This document shows positions 8,598 through 18,531 of a DNA stretch of 64,000 bases, in pieces. The stretch is from Sansalvadorimonas sp965221135 (GTDB lineage Bacteria; Pseudomonadota; Gammaproteobacteria; Pseudomonadales; Endozoicomonadaceae). Under the pieces are notes generated by a model. It made no database searches. It was not told the origin of the DNA and was given only the letters and a program-made list of their open reading frames with translations. The stretch spans positions 1-64,000 of the forward strand of contig CBDCRZ010000036.1 of assembly GCA_965221135.1 (NCBI GenBank). The letters run 5' to 3'. A program made the translations under genes and the position numbers. Position 1 is the stretch's first letter; every line of letters starts with the position of its first letter.

Positions 8598-8948
8598 ATT
8601 GTCGGCATCGTCCACCGCCAGTGAATGCCAGAACAGACGCGAAATTTTCAACTCTTTGGCCCAGCGGCCCATATCCACGGGACCACGAAAAAACCTTGGC
8701 TGTTGCTCATGCCAGGGCTCATCACAATCACGATGCAGGGCAACAACACCATGGCCAGCCATCACATCGAGATTGCCTTTTTGCACCAGCGCGAGCGCAT
8801 CGATAAAGTTGGGGTACCAACGATTGAGCGTGGCAAGAGTTCGGATATCAGTCCGGTTCACTTGACTCACCATCAGGTGGCCGTTGGTCAGGGGCAGAAT
8901 AAGAAGAGCTGGACGCTCGCCAGCTCTGTGGTTATGAGGGGTTGGCAT
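8517..8948 (-). CDS. Phage-associated hypothetical protein X
   Basis: This 143-residue protein has no family I recognise. It is soluble and rich in W, H and R, with a C-terminal end SQPKKSTRL encoded by the GTTGAC repeats. Its ATG overlaps the stop of the DUF3489 gene (TGATG), which suggests translational coupling. Zinc-finger gene C follows about 190 bp downstream on the same strand. The last 50 or so codons recur as a remnant between all the tandem zinc-finger genes, so this gene was the neighbour of the ancestral zinc-finger gene. A second full copy lies at 50459-50905. Confidence 0.65.
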   Translation of the reverse strand: MPTPHNHRAGERPALLILPLTNGHLMVSQVNRTDIRTLATLNRWYPNFIDALALVQKGNLDVMAGHGVVALHRDCDEPWHEQQPRFFRGPVDMGRWAKELKISRLFWHSLAVDDADNGQPESQPKKSTRLTISKEWTELWLTR

Positions 8949-9436
8949 CAGGCAGTCTCCAGCCCGGCAGTGATGCGGTACACACGGTCTTGGCCGTCTG
9001 CTTTTTCCGACTCAATGGTCAACCCCAGTCGTTTCTTCAGAGCTCCCGCCAGAGTGCCGCGCACTGTGTGCTGCTGCCAGCCGGTTTGCTCCATCATCTG
9101 CGGAATGGTTGCCCCTTCTTTGCGGTTCAGAAGGTTGATCACTTGATCCAGCTTGCTACCAGGTCTGGTTTTGGGCTTTGCCTTGGGTGGAGTTTGAACC
9201 GGCTCGGATTGTTCTATGCCAATAGCTTGTCGCCCGGCTGGCGTCAGGGCGTAATCAACCCAGCGGCCGTTGCGGTTGATGGACTTAATCAGCTCCTTGT
9301 TCAGCAGGCTGTCGAGAACCTTTTTCGCAGCGCCGCCCTTAATAGGCAGATCCTGTGCGGTAAAGGTGCCTTTGTCATGACCCAGTTTCAGGGTGTTGGT
9401 TTGGCTGGCTGAGAGTGGTTTTTTGGATGTTTTCAT
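8948..9436 (-). CDS. DUF3489 domain protein
   Basis: This 162-residue protein starts MKTSKKPLSASQ. Residues 1-65 look like a winged-helix-type segment (LLNKELIKSINRNGRWVDYA), followed by a Pro/Lys linker. Residues 95-158 match the DUF3489 pattern as I know it: SKLDQVINLLNRKEGATI, then QQHTVRGTLAGALKK and DRVYRI. The family is common in prophages and is presumed to bind DNA; its function is not established. It sits in a minus-strand set with the small ORF upstream and X downstream. A near-identical copy lies at 50905-51393. Confidence 0.8.
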   Translation of the reverse strand: MKTSKKPLSASQTNTLKLGHDKGTFTAQDLPIKGGAAKKVLDSLLNKELIKSINRNGRWVDYALTPAGRQAIGIEQSEPVQTPPKAKPKTRPGSKLDQVINLLNRKEGATIPQMMEQTGWQQHTVRGTLAGALKKRLGLTIESEKADGQDRVYRITAGLETA

Positions 9437-9459
9437 AGCTCGTCTCCATCGATTTCTGT

Positions 9460-9663
9460 TTATTGGCGTTCGATACCCAGTGCATGCTCGAGATACTCAA
9501 TCAGGTGATCCAGATCTCCGGCGTGTCCCCAGTGGCACTCTTCCGGAGCGAGATCAAAATGCCGGTCGGCTTTCTTTTGCACTTGTTCCAGCAGGTCATC
9601 AATACGACCCCGCTTTCTGATTAAGGCGTCCTTAAGGCTGGCGTTTTGATCGGTCCTGGGCAT
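9460..9663 (-). CDS. Small phage-associated hypothetical protein
   Basis: This 67-residue acidic protein is probably helical (LIRKRGRIDDLLEQVQKK, and LDHLIEYLEHALGIE near the end). It is 23 bp upstream of the DUF3489 gene on the same strand and divergent from the terminase small subunit. I do not recognise the family. The second copy at 51417-51620 has a premature stop. Confidence 0.55.
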   Translation of the reverse strand: MPRTDQNASLKDALIRKRGRIDDLLEQVQKKADRHFDLAPEECHWGHAGDLDHLIEYLEHALGIERQ

Positions 9664-9737
9664 CCTGGGCTCCTGCTTGAGTTTTCGGGCTGGCTCTTAC
9701 AGTTACGCTCTCAATGGTGGCTTTATCAAGTTACTTT

Positions 9738-9752
9738 TTGATTAATAATCAA
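9738..9752. promoter_or_regulatory. Palindrome TTGATTA-A-TAATCAA between divergent phage genes
   Basis: This perfect 7 bp inverted repeat with a one-base centre sits 22 bp before the terminase small subunit start and upstream of the opposite minus-strand set. Its position suggests an operator for divergent transcription. It recurs unchanged at 51695-51709. Confidence 0.4.
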
Positions 9753-9774
9753 CAGGTTATAAGCGGGGAGGCTA

Positions 9775-10275
9775 ATGTCTGGTGAACGTATCACACAGGC
9801 GGAATTTGCCCGCAGACACGGCTGGTCGAAGCAATATGTGGCCAAGCTGGTCAAGCAAGGGCGGGTCAAACTGGAAGGCGGGAAAATTGATCCTGTGGCG
9901 GCTAAGGCGGCTATCGATCAATTGGGCGAACCCTCGACGGGATTAAGAGAGTCCCCCGTTCAGGCGCGTCCTGAAACATCTGCGCCACTTCCCCTCGATA
10001 ACCGCAAGGTGGTGGATTACGCCGCCGCCCGTACTATGCGTGAAGCCTACCGGGCCAAGATGGCGCGGCTCGATTATGAGGAGCGGGAAGGTAAGCTGGT
10101 TGAGGCAGGTAAGGTCTACGAAGAAGGGTTTCAAACCGGACGACAGGTGCGGGATGCCTTGTTGGGTATCCCTGATCGTATAGCGGATATTTTGGCAGCA
10201 GAGTCTGACCCGGCCCGTGTGCGCAAGCGGCTGTTTCAGGAAGTTGAAGAGGCGCTGGAGCAGCTGGTCAAATAA
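9775..10275 (+). CDS. Phage terminase small subunit-like protein (copy 1)
   Basis: The 166-residue protein has an N-terminal helix-turn-helix of the Nu1/DUF1441 type (FARRHGWSKQYVAKLVKQG, residues 10-28), a Pro-rich linker and a helical C-terminus (RKRLFQEVEEALEQLVK). In lambdoid phages such proteins bind packaging sites and recruit the large terminase. A GGGGAGG ribosome binding site precedes the ATG. The large subunit gene expected downstream is missing here because IS66 begins 20 bp after the stop. The copy at 51732 still has it. Confidence 0.75.
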   Translation: MSGERITQAEFARRHGWSKQYVAKLVKQGRVKLEGGKIDPVAAKAAIDQLGEPSTGLRESPVQARPETSAPLPLDNRKVVDYAAARTMREAYRAKMARLDYEEREGKLVEAGKVYEEGFQTGRQVRDALLGIPDRIADILAAESDPARVRKRLFQEVEEALEQLVK

Positions 10276-10295
10276 AAGGGATTGGCCAAATAAAC

Positions 10296-11636
10296 GTAAA
10301 CATTCCGTGAACCCATAGCCCAAAAATACCAATTATGTCCAAGGGGACTATATTTCCCCCATGCTTTCCTCCGAATCTTCTCCCCATACAAGGGTTGCGC
10401 CTGACCCGATGAAAGCCCCCTTTGCCTACGCCCAGGTCACACTCCCCAAAGCGGACTACATCGAACTGAAAGCTCAGGCCAAACAATGGCGCACCCAGTG
10501 GCAACGCACCCGGACACGGGAAGAAGAGGCGTTTGCCCGGATCAAACAGATAAAAGCTGAGCACGCCAATGAGATCGCCGTTTTCCAAGAGCAGATCAGC
10601 ACCCTCAATAATCAGCTGGCGGGGATGCAGCATAGGGTTTTTGGGCACTCGACGGAAAAGAAACACTCCTCCCTGAAGCAGGAAAAGAAAGCCCGGCCTT
10701 CCTCAAAACCCAGGGGGCAGCAGCGGGGTCATACAGGCCATGGTCGTACAACAATCACAACACTTCCTGTGGTTCCCGAACACCTGGATCTTGAAGAACA
10801 CCAAAAGCATTGTCCTCACTGCCGTTTACCCTTCAAACCCTTTGGTACTGAAGACAGCGATGTCGTCGAGGTGGATGTGCAAGCCCACATCCGCCGCTAC
10901 CACAGACATCGTTACCTCAAAACCTGCCAGTGCGAACAGTCACCGGCTATCACCATCGCTCCAGGGCCAGCCAAACTGATCCGCAAGGGTAAGCTGAGCA
11001 TCTCTGTCTGGGTCGAGATTCTGTTACACAAATACGCCTTCGGTATCCCCGTTGCCCGGCAATTACAGGACTTTCGCCTGCGGGGCCTGACCTTGTCCCC
11101 GGGGACAGTGCCCGGTGGCTTGAAAATCATTCAACCTTTGTTTGAACCGATTGCCGAAGCTATCCGGGAACAAGTCGCCAGTGATGAACAGTGGCATGCC
11201 GACGAAACTCGCTGGCTGGTCTGTGGCGATGAAAAAGGGGCAAAAAAACACTGGCTGTGGGTCTTTTTAAGCAGCACTGCGGCCTACTACCGCGTGGACG
11301 ACAATCGTTCGGCAAGCGTTCCCAAAGGTTTGCTATGCGACAGTAACGGTGTTCTTATCTGCGACCGTTACAGCGCCTACAAATGTCTGGCTCGTGAAAA
11401 TCAGGAGGTGTTTCTTGCCTTTTGCTGGAGTCATGTTCGCAGAGACTTTATCAATGCAGAGCGGGGAACTGACGGACTGAAAACATGGAGTGCGATCTGG
11501 GTCAAACGTATCGGCAGGCTTTACCATTTGAATCACCAAAGGTTGAACAACCTTAATACTTGTGAAGTGTTCCAGAAACACGACAGCGCACTGAAAAACC
11601 ATCTGACCAGCATGGAGAAGTGGCGCATTGAAGAAC
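10296..11636 (+). mobile_element. IS66 family element, right side lost
   Basis: The left end is set by comparison with the duplicate phage block. The sequence after the terminase small subunit agrees up to ataaac, then this copy switches to GTAAACATTCCG at 10296. The element carries a tnpC transposase gene and is cut at 11637 by an IS630-like element. Beyond that element no IS66 sequence resumes, so the right half was deleted. Confidence 0.65.
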
Positions 11637-11671
11637 TAAACCCCAACCATTTTGAAAGCCGGGATTATTGA
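10361..11671 (+). pseudogene. tnpC: IS66 transposase TnpC, C-terminally truncated
   Basis: The order is: coiled-coil N-terminus (about 25-90), a basic linker, a zinc-binding segment with HCPHCRLPF, then the catalytic core with WHADETRW, LICDRYSAYK and CWSHVRRDF. Full TnpC is about 500 residues or more. Here about 425 genuine residues are followed by 11 from the IS630-like element, so the final catalytic Glu region is missing. It is expected to be inactive. Confidence 0.8.
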
Positions 11672-12897
11672 GAATGAATTTACCAATTTCGACATATACG
11701 AACTGACAAGGTCGAGACTATCAGTACTATGACGTATTTTTCCAAAGGTCCCCATGGTACTGAAAGTCTCCTACAACCAGTGGAACCAAGCGCCAGGCTG
11801 CCTGCTCCAACAATCTATCCAGGCCGATCACCCTCGCACACGAGAACGCTTCTCGGCACTTTATCAAGTAGCAACGGGATCAACGGCTATTACTGTTGCC
11901 CGGAAACTGTCGCGACATCACGAAACAGTCACTGGCTGGATTCATCTCTACAATAGCAACGGACCTGAGGCCATGACGTACCGACGGTCAGGTGGTCACC
12001 CCCCTTTTGCCAAATTATAAGCAGCGCTGTTGCCTGCTTGATCGACAAGACGCTGAAACACGCAGCGGCTCAAGAGGGGCCATTAAACACACCTCGCTGG
12101 ACACTGAAATATTGAGTTCAGTGGTGTTGGGAGTGCTTTCAGGTTCGATGTTGTCGAGAGACCCTGCGACAGGCTTTGAAACGGCTGGGGTACTCTTGGA
12201 AAAAGGCTAAAAAGCTTCTCAACAAAGCGAACCCTGCTCGTCGAGCTGACTTTTTGGAAGTACTGAAACCCTTGCTGTCAAAGGCGACTCATCAGGAGCG
12301 GCTACTGGTTTACATTGATGAAGCCCCTATCCATCAGGATATCGATATTGGCTACGGCTGGTCGCGAAAAGGCGAGCGATTATGGGTCAGCTCCCACTCT
12401 CCGAAACTGGCAGACAAGATCTCCTTCTATGGCGTTTATTACTACAACCTCGGACAGGTAAGAATCTGGCCTTACCCGTGTGGCCGCAAAGAGCATACCG
12501 TTAACGTTCTTGAACGTATCAGGCAAGAACATCCGGACAGGGAGATTGATATTATCTGGGATGGTGCCTCCTGGCATACGGCTCATTTCGTGAGAGATGC
12601 GGGTATCAGGCTTAATCTGAATATCATTCAAATGCCAGCTTATAGTCCCGATTTCATGCCTGTGGAAGCCTTATGGCGCTGGTTCAGGGAAGATGTGACA
12701 TACCACCGTTGCCATAAAACGGCAGAAGACCTTATGGAAGCAGCAATGCATTTTGTGGATCGCATCAACCAGAACCCGGAGCAAGTAGCTGACAGGTTAT
12801 GGGTTAAGACATCTCTGAATGAAGAAGAGGAAAACATGCGAATGGTAAACCTGTCAGGGTAACTTAAAACTCCGGTTTTCAAGATTGTTGGGGTTTA
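11637..12897 (+). mobile_element. IS630-like element nested in IS66
   Basis: The ends are imperfect inverted repeats of about 27 bp: actaaaccccaacc at the left (from 11635) and the complement of gttggggtttagt at the right (to 12899). Each includes a TA (11637-11638 and 12896-12897), as expected for IS630/Tc1-type insertion at TA. The length is about 1.26 kb. The two flanks are unrelated (IS66 left, LRAT fragment right), so the locus rearranged after insertion. Confidence 0.7.
11754..12862 (+). pseudogene. IS630-like transposase, frameshifted
   Basis: An N-terminal helix-turn-helix part (11754-12010) is separated by frameshifts around 12010-12175 from an intact DDE part (12176-12862). Catalytic motifs are visible as LVYIDEAPIH, DIIWDGASWH and DFMPVEALWRWF, giving D, D and E. 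At least two frame changes lie in the middle third, so it is probably inactive. Confidence 0.75.
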
Positions 12898-13332
12898 GTT
12901 GCCCATGCAGGAGTAAAATTTGAGCTTGAAAGTGATATTGTCGTATTAGATAGAACACCCGAAAACGATACCCATTTATCAACATATCAAGAGTTTTGTG
13001 AAGGTAGTCTGCCAATTTGTAAGCGATACCTAACGAACGGATTGGAGCCAATCCGAACTCGTGCATTAGGGCTTATTGAGCGCCGAAAATCTTACAGTGT
13101 GTTTGATAACTGCGAACATCTTGCCAGTTACCTAATAGATGGTGTAGGCAAAAGTTCACAGTTACAGGGAGCCACAACCGGATTGGTTGTAGGTGCCGCA
13201 GCTGCATGCATGCTGGGTAGCAAGAGTAAAACGACCACAGTGCTTGCAGCTGTAGGCGTGGGTCTGTTATTCCTTGCTATGCAAAAAGACGCGGCACTAA
13301 CAGAAAATACTACTGATGCACTTGCCTTCTAA
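12898..13332 (+). pseudogene. LRAT/NC-domain-like protein, 5' end lost
   Basis: The frame is open from the IS630-like end to the TAA at 13330-13332. It contains VAHAGV near the start, a hydrophobic-acidic middle, and SYSVFDNCEHLASYL, the NCEH motif that carries the nucleophile Cys of the LRAT/HRASLS acyltransferase fold. Two C-terminal hydrophobic segments (around 13160-13215 and 13235-13285) resemble the membrane anchor of such proteins. The N-terminal part with the first His strand is missing or displaced. Family membership is from motifs only. A related, more complete protein is at 60626-61080. Confidence 0.5.
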
Positions 13333-13449
13333 CGTCAGTTTGATGTTTCAAAAAAGATGAATGCGATAGTAGCTGGGTCACGGCTTATGGGAGTATGGGG
13401 TGTGAGCCGTGCCTTGTGCTTATAAACCTTATTAAAGTAGGGTTTATAT

Positions 13450-15948
13450 GTGAGAATCGCCACAACACTCCATGCGGATGGAAGCGCTACCGTGCTCAGC
13501 ATCGACAAATCAAAACTCACCGAAACTGACATCATCACCAAGTTCATCCCGCCAGCGGTAAAAGATGCAGGCTGGAACGATATGACTCAAATCCGTCAGG
13601 AAGTAAAACTCCGTGATGGCAAGGAGTGGTGCGCGGTAAGGTGGCTGCTCGCAAGAAGGTAAAGTCCGCCGATATCGTGCTGTACCACAAGCCCAGCATG
13701 CCGCTGGCGGTGATAGAAGCCAAAGCCAATAAGCATGAAGTTGGCAAGGGTATGCAGCAGGGGCTGGATTATGCGGGTTTGCTGGAAGTGCCGTTTATTT
13801 TTGCCACCAATGGCGATGGTTTTATTTTCCACGACAAAACCAACCTCTCTTGTAATAAAGAGCCGCTCGAAACCGAGATCAAGCTGGAAGACTTCCCCAC
13901 ACCACAACAGCTATGGGAGAAGTTTTGCCACTGGAAAGGCTATACCGAACAACAGCTGCCCATTATCACCCAGGATTATCACGATGATGGCAGTGGAAAG
14001 TCTCCTCGTTACTATCAGCTGCAGGCCATCAACAAAACCGTAGAAGCCATATCATCCGGGCAAGACCGCGTATTACTGGTCATGGCAACCGGTACTGGCA
14101 AAACCTACACCGCCTTCCAGATTATCTGGCGTTTGTGGAAAGCCAAAAGCAAAAAACGCATCCTGTTTCTGGCAGACCGTAATGTTTTGGTCGACCAGAC
14201 GCGCATCAACGACTTCCAGCCCTTTGGTAATGCTATGACCAAGGTGGAGAAGCGCACCGTTGACCCTGCCTATGAAATCCATCTGGCGCTGTACCAGGCG
14301 CTCACCGGGCCGGAAGAATCTCAGAAAGCCTACAAGCAGGTTGACCCGAATTTCTTTGACCTGATTATCATCGACGAGTGCCACCGTGGCAGTGCCTCCG
14401 AAGACAGCGCCTGACGGGAAATTCTCGAATACTTCAGTAGTGCCGTTCAGGTTGGCTTAACCGCCACACCTAAAGAGACCAATGAAGTCTCTAACTCAGA
14501 CTACTTCGGCGACCCGGTTTACACCTACTCCCTGAAAGAAGGTATAGAAGACGGCTTCCTTGCACCCTACAAAGTGGTGCGTGTGGATATTGATGTGGAC
14601 GTGCAAGGCTGGCGCCCCACCAAAGCACAGACTGACAAACACGGTGAGCTGATTGAAGATCGCATCTACAACCAGAAAGATTTCGACCGCACCATGGTTA
14701 TTGATGAGCGCACTCATCTGGTGGCAAAAACCATCACCAACTTTTTGAAACGCACCGATCCAATGGCTAAGACCATTGTGTTCTGTAACGACATTGACCA
14801 CGCCGAACGCATGCGCCGGGCGCTGGTGAATCTCAACCCGGAACATATGTCAAAAAGCGACAAGTACTTGATGAAAATCACCGGCGATGATGAACTTGGC
14901 AAAGCGCAGCTGGATAACTTCATCAACCCGAAAAAAGCGTATCCGGTTATCGCCACCACCTCCGAGCTGATGAGCACCGGCGTGGATGCCAAAACCTGCA
15001 AACTGGTGGTGCTGGACCAGAACATCCAGTCCATGACCAAGTTCAAGCAGATCATCGGCCGTGGCACCCGCATTGATGATCGCTACAACAAGCTTTGGTT
15101 TACCATTCTGGATTTCAAAAAAGCCACCGAGCTGTTTGCCGATGAACGCTTCGACGGTGTACCGGAAAAAATCATCGATACCAAGCCTGCTGACATCAAC
15201 GACGAAGACTCAGATCTCGATAACATCATGAATAATGACGAGTCTGACAGCGAGCAGGACGAACCAAATGATGATTCCAGCAAAGTCGGTGAAGACCATG
15301 AAACCTACGAAGCGAGTGAAGGTGATGAAGCCCCCTGGACCGATGATGAAACCGACAATGATGAGAACAAGATTAGAAAGTTCCACGTCAATGGCGTCAC
15401 CGTAAAAGCCATTGCCGAACGGGTGCAGTATTACGACACCGACGGCAAGCTGGTCACCGAATCCTTCAAGGATTACACTCGTAAAACCATTGCCAAACAG
15501 TTTTCTACGCTGGATGAGTTCATAAAAAAAGTGGAACGCCGCCGAACGTAAGCAAGCCATCATTGATGAGCTGGAAAACGAAGGTGTTATCTGGAGTGTG
15601 CTGGAAGAAGAAGTCGGCAAAGAGCTGGACCCTTTCGATCTGATCTGCCATGTCGTCTACGATCAACCCGCACTAACCCGCAAAGAGCGGGCGGAGAATG
15701 TGAAGAAAAGAAATTACTTCACCAAATACTCCGACACGGCCCAGACAGTCCTTAACACCTTACTGGATAAATACGCAGATGAAGGTGTACAGGAGATTGA
15801 GAGCACGAATGTTCTCAAAGTAAAACCGTTCGATAAGCTGGGTCGGCCTATTGAAATAGTGAAAAAAGTCTTTGGCGGTAAGCCAGCTTATGAGACCGCC
15901 ATCAGTGAGCTGGAGGCAGAAATTTATAAGAAGCCTCGCTCAGCCTGA
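13450..15948 (+). pseudogene. hsdR: Type I restriction endonuclease subunit R, decayed
   Basis: HsdR is the translocase/nuclease of type I systems. The PD-(D/E)xK nuclease region is visible (SADIVLYHKP then LAVIEAKANKHEVGKG), followed by Walker A MATGTGKTYTA, DECHRG, GLTATPKE and a helicase C domain with IGRGTRIDD. Three lesions break it: a frameshift near 13630, an in-frame TGA at 14412-14414 where Trp is expected (DSA-stop-REILEYF), and a frameshift near 15540. It is first in the order hsdR, hsdM, rhuM/fic, hsdS. Full-length product is not expected. Confidence 0.85.
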
Positions 15949-16049
15949 CTCTGCACGGTTGTATCAAATCCCCCTTCCGAAGACGCAGTCAATTCACGTG
16001 TATTATCGTGATGCAGCGCCTTCGGAGAATGCCATTTTAAGAGAGTTTT

Positions 16050-17531
16050 ATGTCCATCAGTTCTGTTATTAAATCCATTCAAGACATCATGCGTAAAGAC
16101 GCTGGTGTGGATGGTGATGCCCAACGTCTCGGGCAAATGTCCTGGCTTTTGTTCCTGAAAGTGTTTGATGCCCAGGAAGAAGAGCTGGAGTTGGAGCTGG
16201 ATAACTATAGTTCTCCCATTCCCGAGGAGTATCTGTGGCGGACTTGGGCAGCGGATAATCAAGGTATGACCGGCGATGAGCTTCTGGAGTTTATTAATGG
16301 TGACCTGTTCCCTGGTTTGAAAGGACTTATCGCCCCTGTTGCTACCAACCCTCGCGGTTTCGTGGCAAAAGCGGCGTTCAGCGATGCTTTTAACTACATG
16401 ATAAACGGCACCCTGCTGCGGCAGGTCGTCAACAAACTCAATGAGATCGACTTTACCGACTCAAAAGAGCGGCACCTGTTTGGTGATATTTATGAACAGA
16501 TTCTTCGGGATCTGCAAAGTGCCGGTAATGCTGGTGAGTTCTATACGCCCCGTGCAGTCACCCGTTTTATGGTCAACCGTATCAATCCACAGCTGGGTGA
16601 AAGCATTTTTGACCCAGCCTGTGGAACCGGTGGTTTTCTTGCCTGCTCTATGGATCACTTGAAAGATCAGGTGAAAACCACAGACGATCACAAAACTCTG
16701 CAACAGCAGATTCATGGTGTTGAGAAAAAGCAGCTGCCGCATCTGTTATGTACCACCAATATGCTGCTGCACGGCATTGAAGTACCCGTACAGATCAAAC
16801 ACGGCAACACCCTGAAACAGCCTCTGTCGAACTGGGATGAAGAGTTTGATGTTATCGTGACCAATCCCCCTTTTGGTGGTACTGAAGAAGACGGTATTGA
16901 GAAGAACTTCCCCGCAGAAATGCAAACCCGGGAAACGGCTGATCTGTTTCTGCAGCTGATTATCGAGGTTCTTGCAGGCTCTTCAAAAAAGAAAGGAGGC
17001 CGAGCGGCTGTTGTCCTGCCAGATGGCACACTGTTTGGTGAAGGCGTAAAAACCAAGATCAAAAAGCTGCTCACTGAAGAGTGCAACCTGCACACCATCG
17101 TACGTCTGCCCAACGGGGTATTTAACCCATATACCAGTATCAAATCCAATATCCTGTTCTTTACCAAAGGGCAGCCGACGCAGGATATCTGGTTTTACGA
17201 GCACCCTTATCCAGAGGGCGTGAAGAATTACAGCAAAACCAAACCGATGAAGTTTGAAGAGTTCCAGACCGAGATTGACTGGTGGGGCGAGGAAGCTGAC
17301 GGTTTTGCCGCACGGGTAGAGAATGAGCAGGCCTGGAAGGTCAGTATTGATGACGTGATTGCCCGCAACTTCAACCTGGATATCAAGAACCCGCATATTG
17401 GCGAAGTGGTCAGTCATGACCCTGATGAACTGCTGGAAAACTATGCCCGGCAACAGGAGCAGATTAATGGCTTGTTGAACCAGTTGAAGGGTATTCTGGG
17501 TGATGCACTGACTGATCAGAAAAAGGCATAG
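16050..17531 (+). CDS. hsdM: Type I DNA methyltransferase subunit M
   Basis: The 493-residue protein looks intact. An N-terminal helical HsdM domain (about 1-140) is followed by the N6-adenine methyltransferase domain with SAM motif DPACGTGG (about 188-195) and catalytic NPPF (about 272-275). It would methylate adenine together with HsdS. The RhuM/Fic gene starts 2 bp after its stop. With both hsdR and hsdS damaged, any activity would depend on another specificity subunit. Confidence 0.93.
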   Translation: MSISSVIKSIQDIMRKDAGVDGDAQRLGQMSWLLFLKVFDAQEEELELELDNYSSPIPEEYLWRTWAADNQGMTGDELLEFINGDLFPGLKGLIAPVATNPRGFVAKAAFSDAFNYMINGTLLRQVVNKLNEIDFTDSKERHLFGDIYEQILRDLQSAGNAGEFYTPRAVTRFMVNRINPQLGESIFDPACGTGGFLACSMDHLKDQVKTTDDHKTLQQQIHGVEKKQLPHLLCTTNMLLHGIEVPVQIKHGNTLKQPLSNWDEEFDVIVTNPPFGGTEEDGIEKNFPAEMQTRETADLFLQLIIEVLAGSSKKKGGRAAVVLPDGTLFGEGVKTKIKKLLTEECNLHTIVRLPNGVFNPYTSIKSNILFFTKGQPTQDIWFYEHPYPEGVKNYSKTKPMKFEEFQTEIDWWGEEADGFAARVENEQAWKVSIDDVIARNFNLDIKNPHIGEVVSHDPDELLENYARQQEQINGLLNQLKGILGDALTDQKKA

Positions 17532-17532
17532 A

Positions 17533-18531
17533 ATGACAGCCACCGACCAAAACCATCTTGTTATTTACCAAAGCGATCAGGGAGATATCCAGGTACTTCT
17601 GGAGCAGGAAACCATTTGGCTGTCCCAGCGCCAGCTGTCAGACCTGTTGGACACCAGTACCGATAATATTGGTTTGCACCTGAAAAATATCTATAAAGAC
17701 GGTGAACTGGCTTCAGAAGCAACTACCGAGGATTTCTCGGTGGTTCAGCAAGAGGGTAAGCGGAAGGTTCGCCGACAGGTCAAACACTACAATCTGGATG
17801 CCATTATTTCTGTAGCCTACCGGGTCAATTCCAGAAAAGGCACCCAGTTTCGTCAGTGGGCCACCCAGACACTGAAAGACCACCTCACCCGTGGTTACAC
17901 CATTAACCAGCAACGCTTTGAACAGAACGCCCAGGAGCTGGAAGCCGCCTTAAAGCTGGTGCGTAAAGCCGCTGCAGCCCCGGAGCTGCTGGCAGACACT
18001 GGTCGTGGGCTGGTGGAAATTGTCAGCCGTTATACCCAGACCTTTCTCTGGTTACAGCGTTACGATGAAGGTTTGTTAAATGAACCCACAGGCCAGCCTG
18101 GTGGCACTCTGGTTACCGAGCGGGAAGCCACGCAGTCGCTGACAGAGCTGAAAAGCAATTTGATAACCCGTGGTGAAGCCACCGACCTGTTTGCCAAACC
18201 AAGAGGCGATGGGCTGGGCGCATTACTGGGTAACCTTGACCAAACCGCCTTTGGCGAACCAGCCTACCCCACAATTGAAAGCAAAGCCGCACATCTGCTT
18301 TATTTTGTTGTGAAGAACCATCCTTTCACCGATGGCAATAAACGCAGTGGTGCGTTCCTTTTTGTGGATTTTCTGCACCGCAATGGCCGCCTGTTAAACA
18401 CCAATGGCGAGCCGGTTATTAACGACACCGGGCTGGCAGCGCTAACGCTGTTAGTGGCCGAATCAGACCCCAAGCAGAAAGACACCCTGATTCGCCTGAT
18501 TATGAATATGCTGGCTCCCGAGACTGAATAA
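17533..18531 (+). CDS. RhuM-like protein with C-terminal Fic domain
   Basis: The 332-residue protein appears intact. Residues 1-130 match the RhuM/virulence family pattern (TIWLSQRQLSDLLDTS, then LDAIISVAYRVNSRKGTQFR). Residues about 200-330 form a Fic/Doc-type domain with HPFTDGNKRSG, the signature of AMP-transferring or related enzymes. It sits between hsdM and hsdS with a 1 bp overlap to hsdS. Such genes are common inside type I operons, but their role there is unclear. It may modify a protein substrate. Confidence 0.85.
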   Translation: MTATDQNHLVIYQSDQGDIQVLLEQETIWLSQRQLSDLLDTSTDNIGLHLKNIYKDGELASEATTEDFSVVQQEGKRKVRRQVKHYNLDAIISVAYRVNSRKGTQFRQWATQTLKDHLTRGYTINQQRFEQNAQELEAALKLVRKAAAAPELLADTGRGLVEIVSRYTQTFLWLQRYDEGLLNEPTGQPGGTLVTEREATQSLTELKSNLITRGEATDLFAKPRGDGLGALLGNLDQTAFGEPAYPTIESKAAHLLYFVVKNHPFTDGNKRSGAFLFVDFLHRNGRLLNTNGEPVINDTGLAALTLLVAESDPKQKDTLIRLIMNMLAPETE

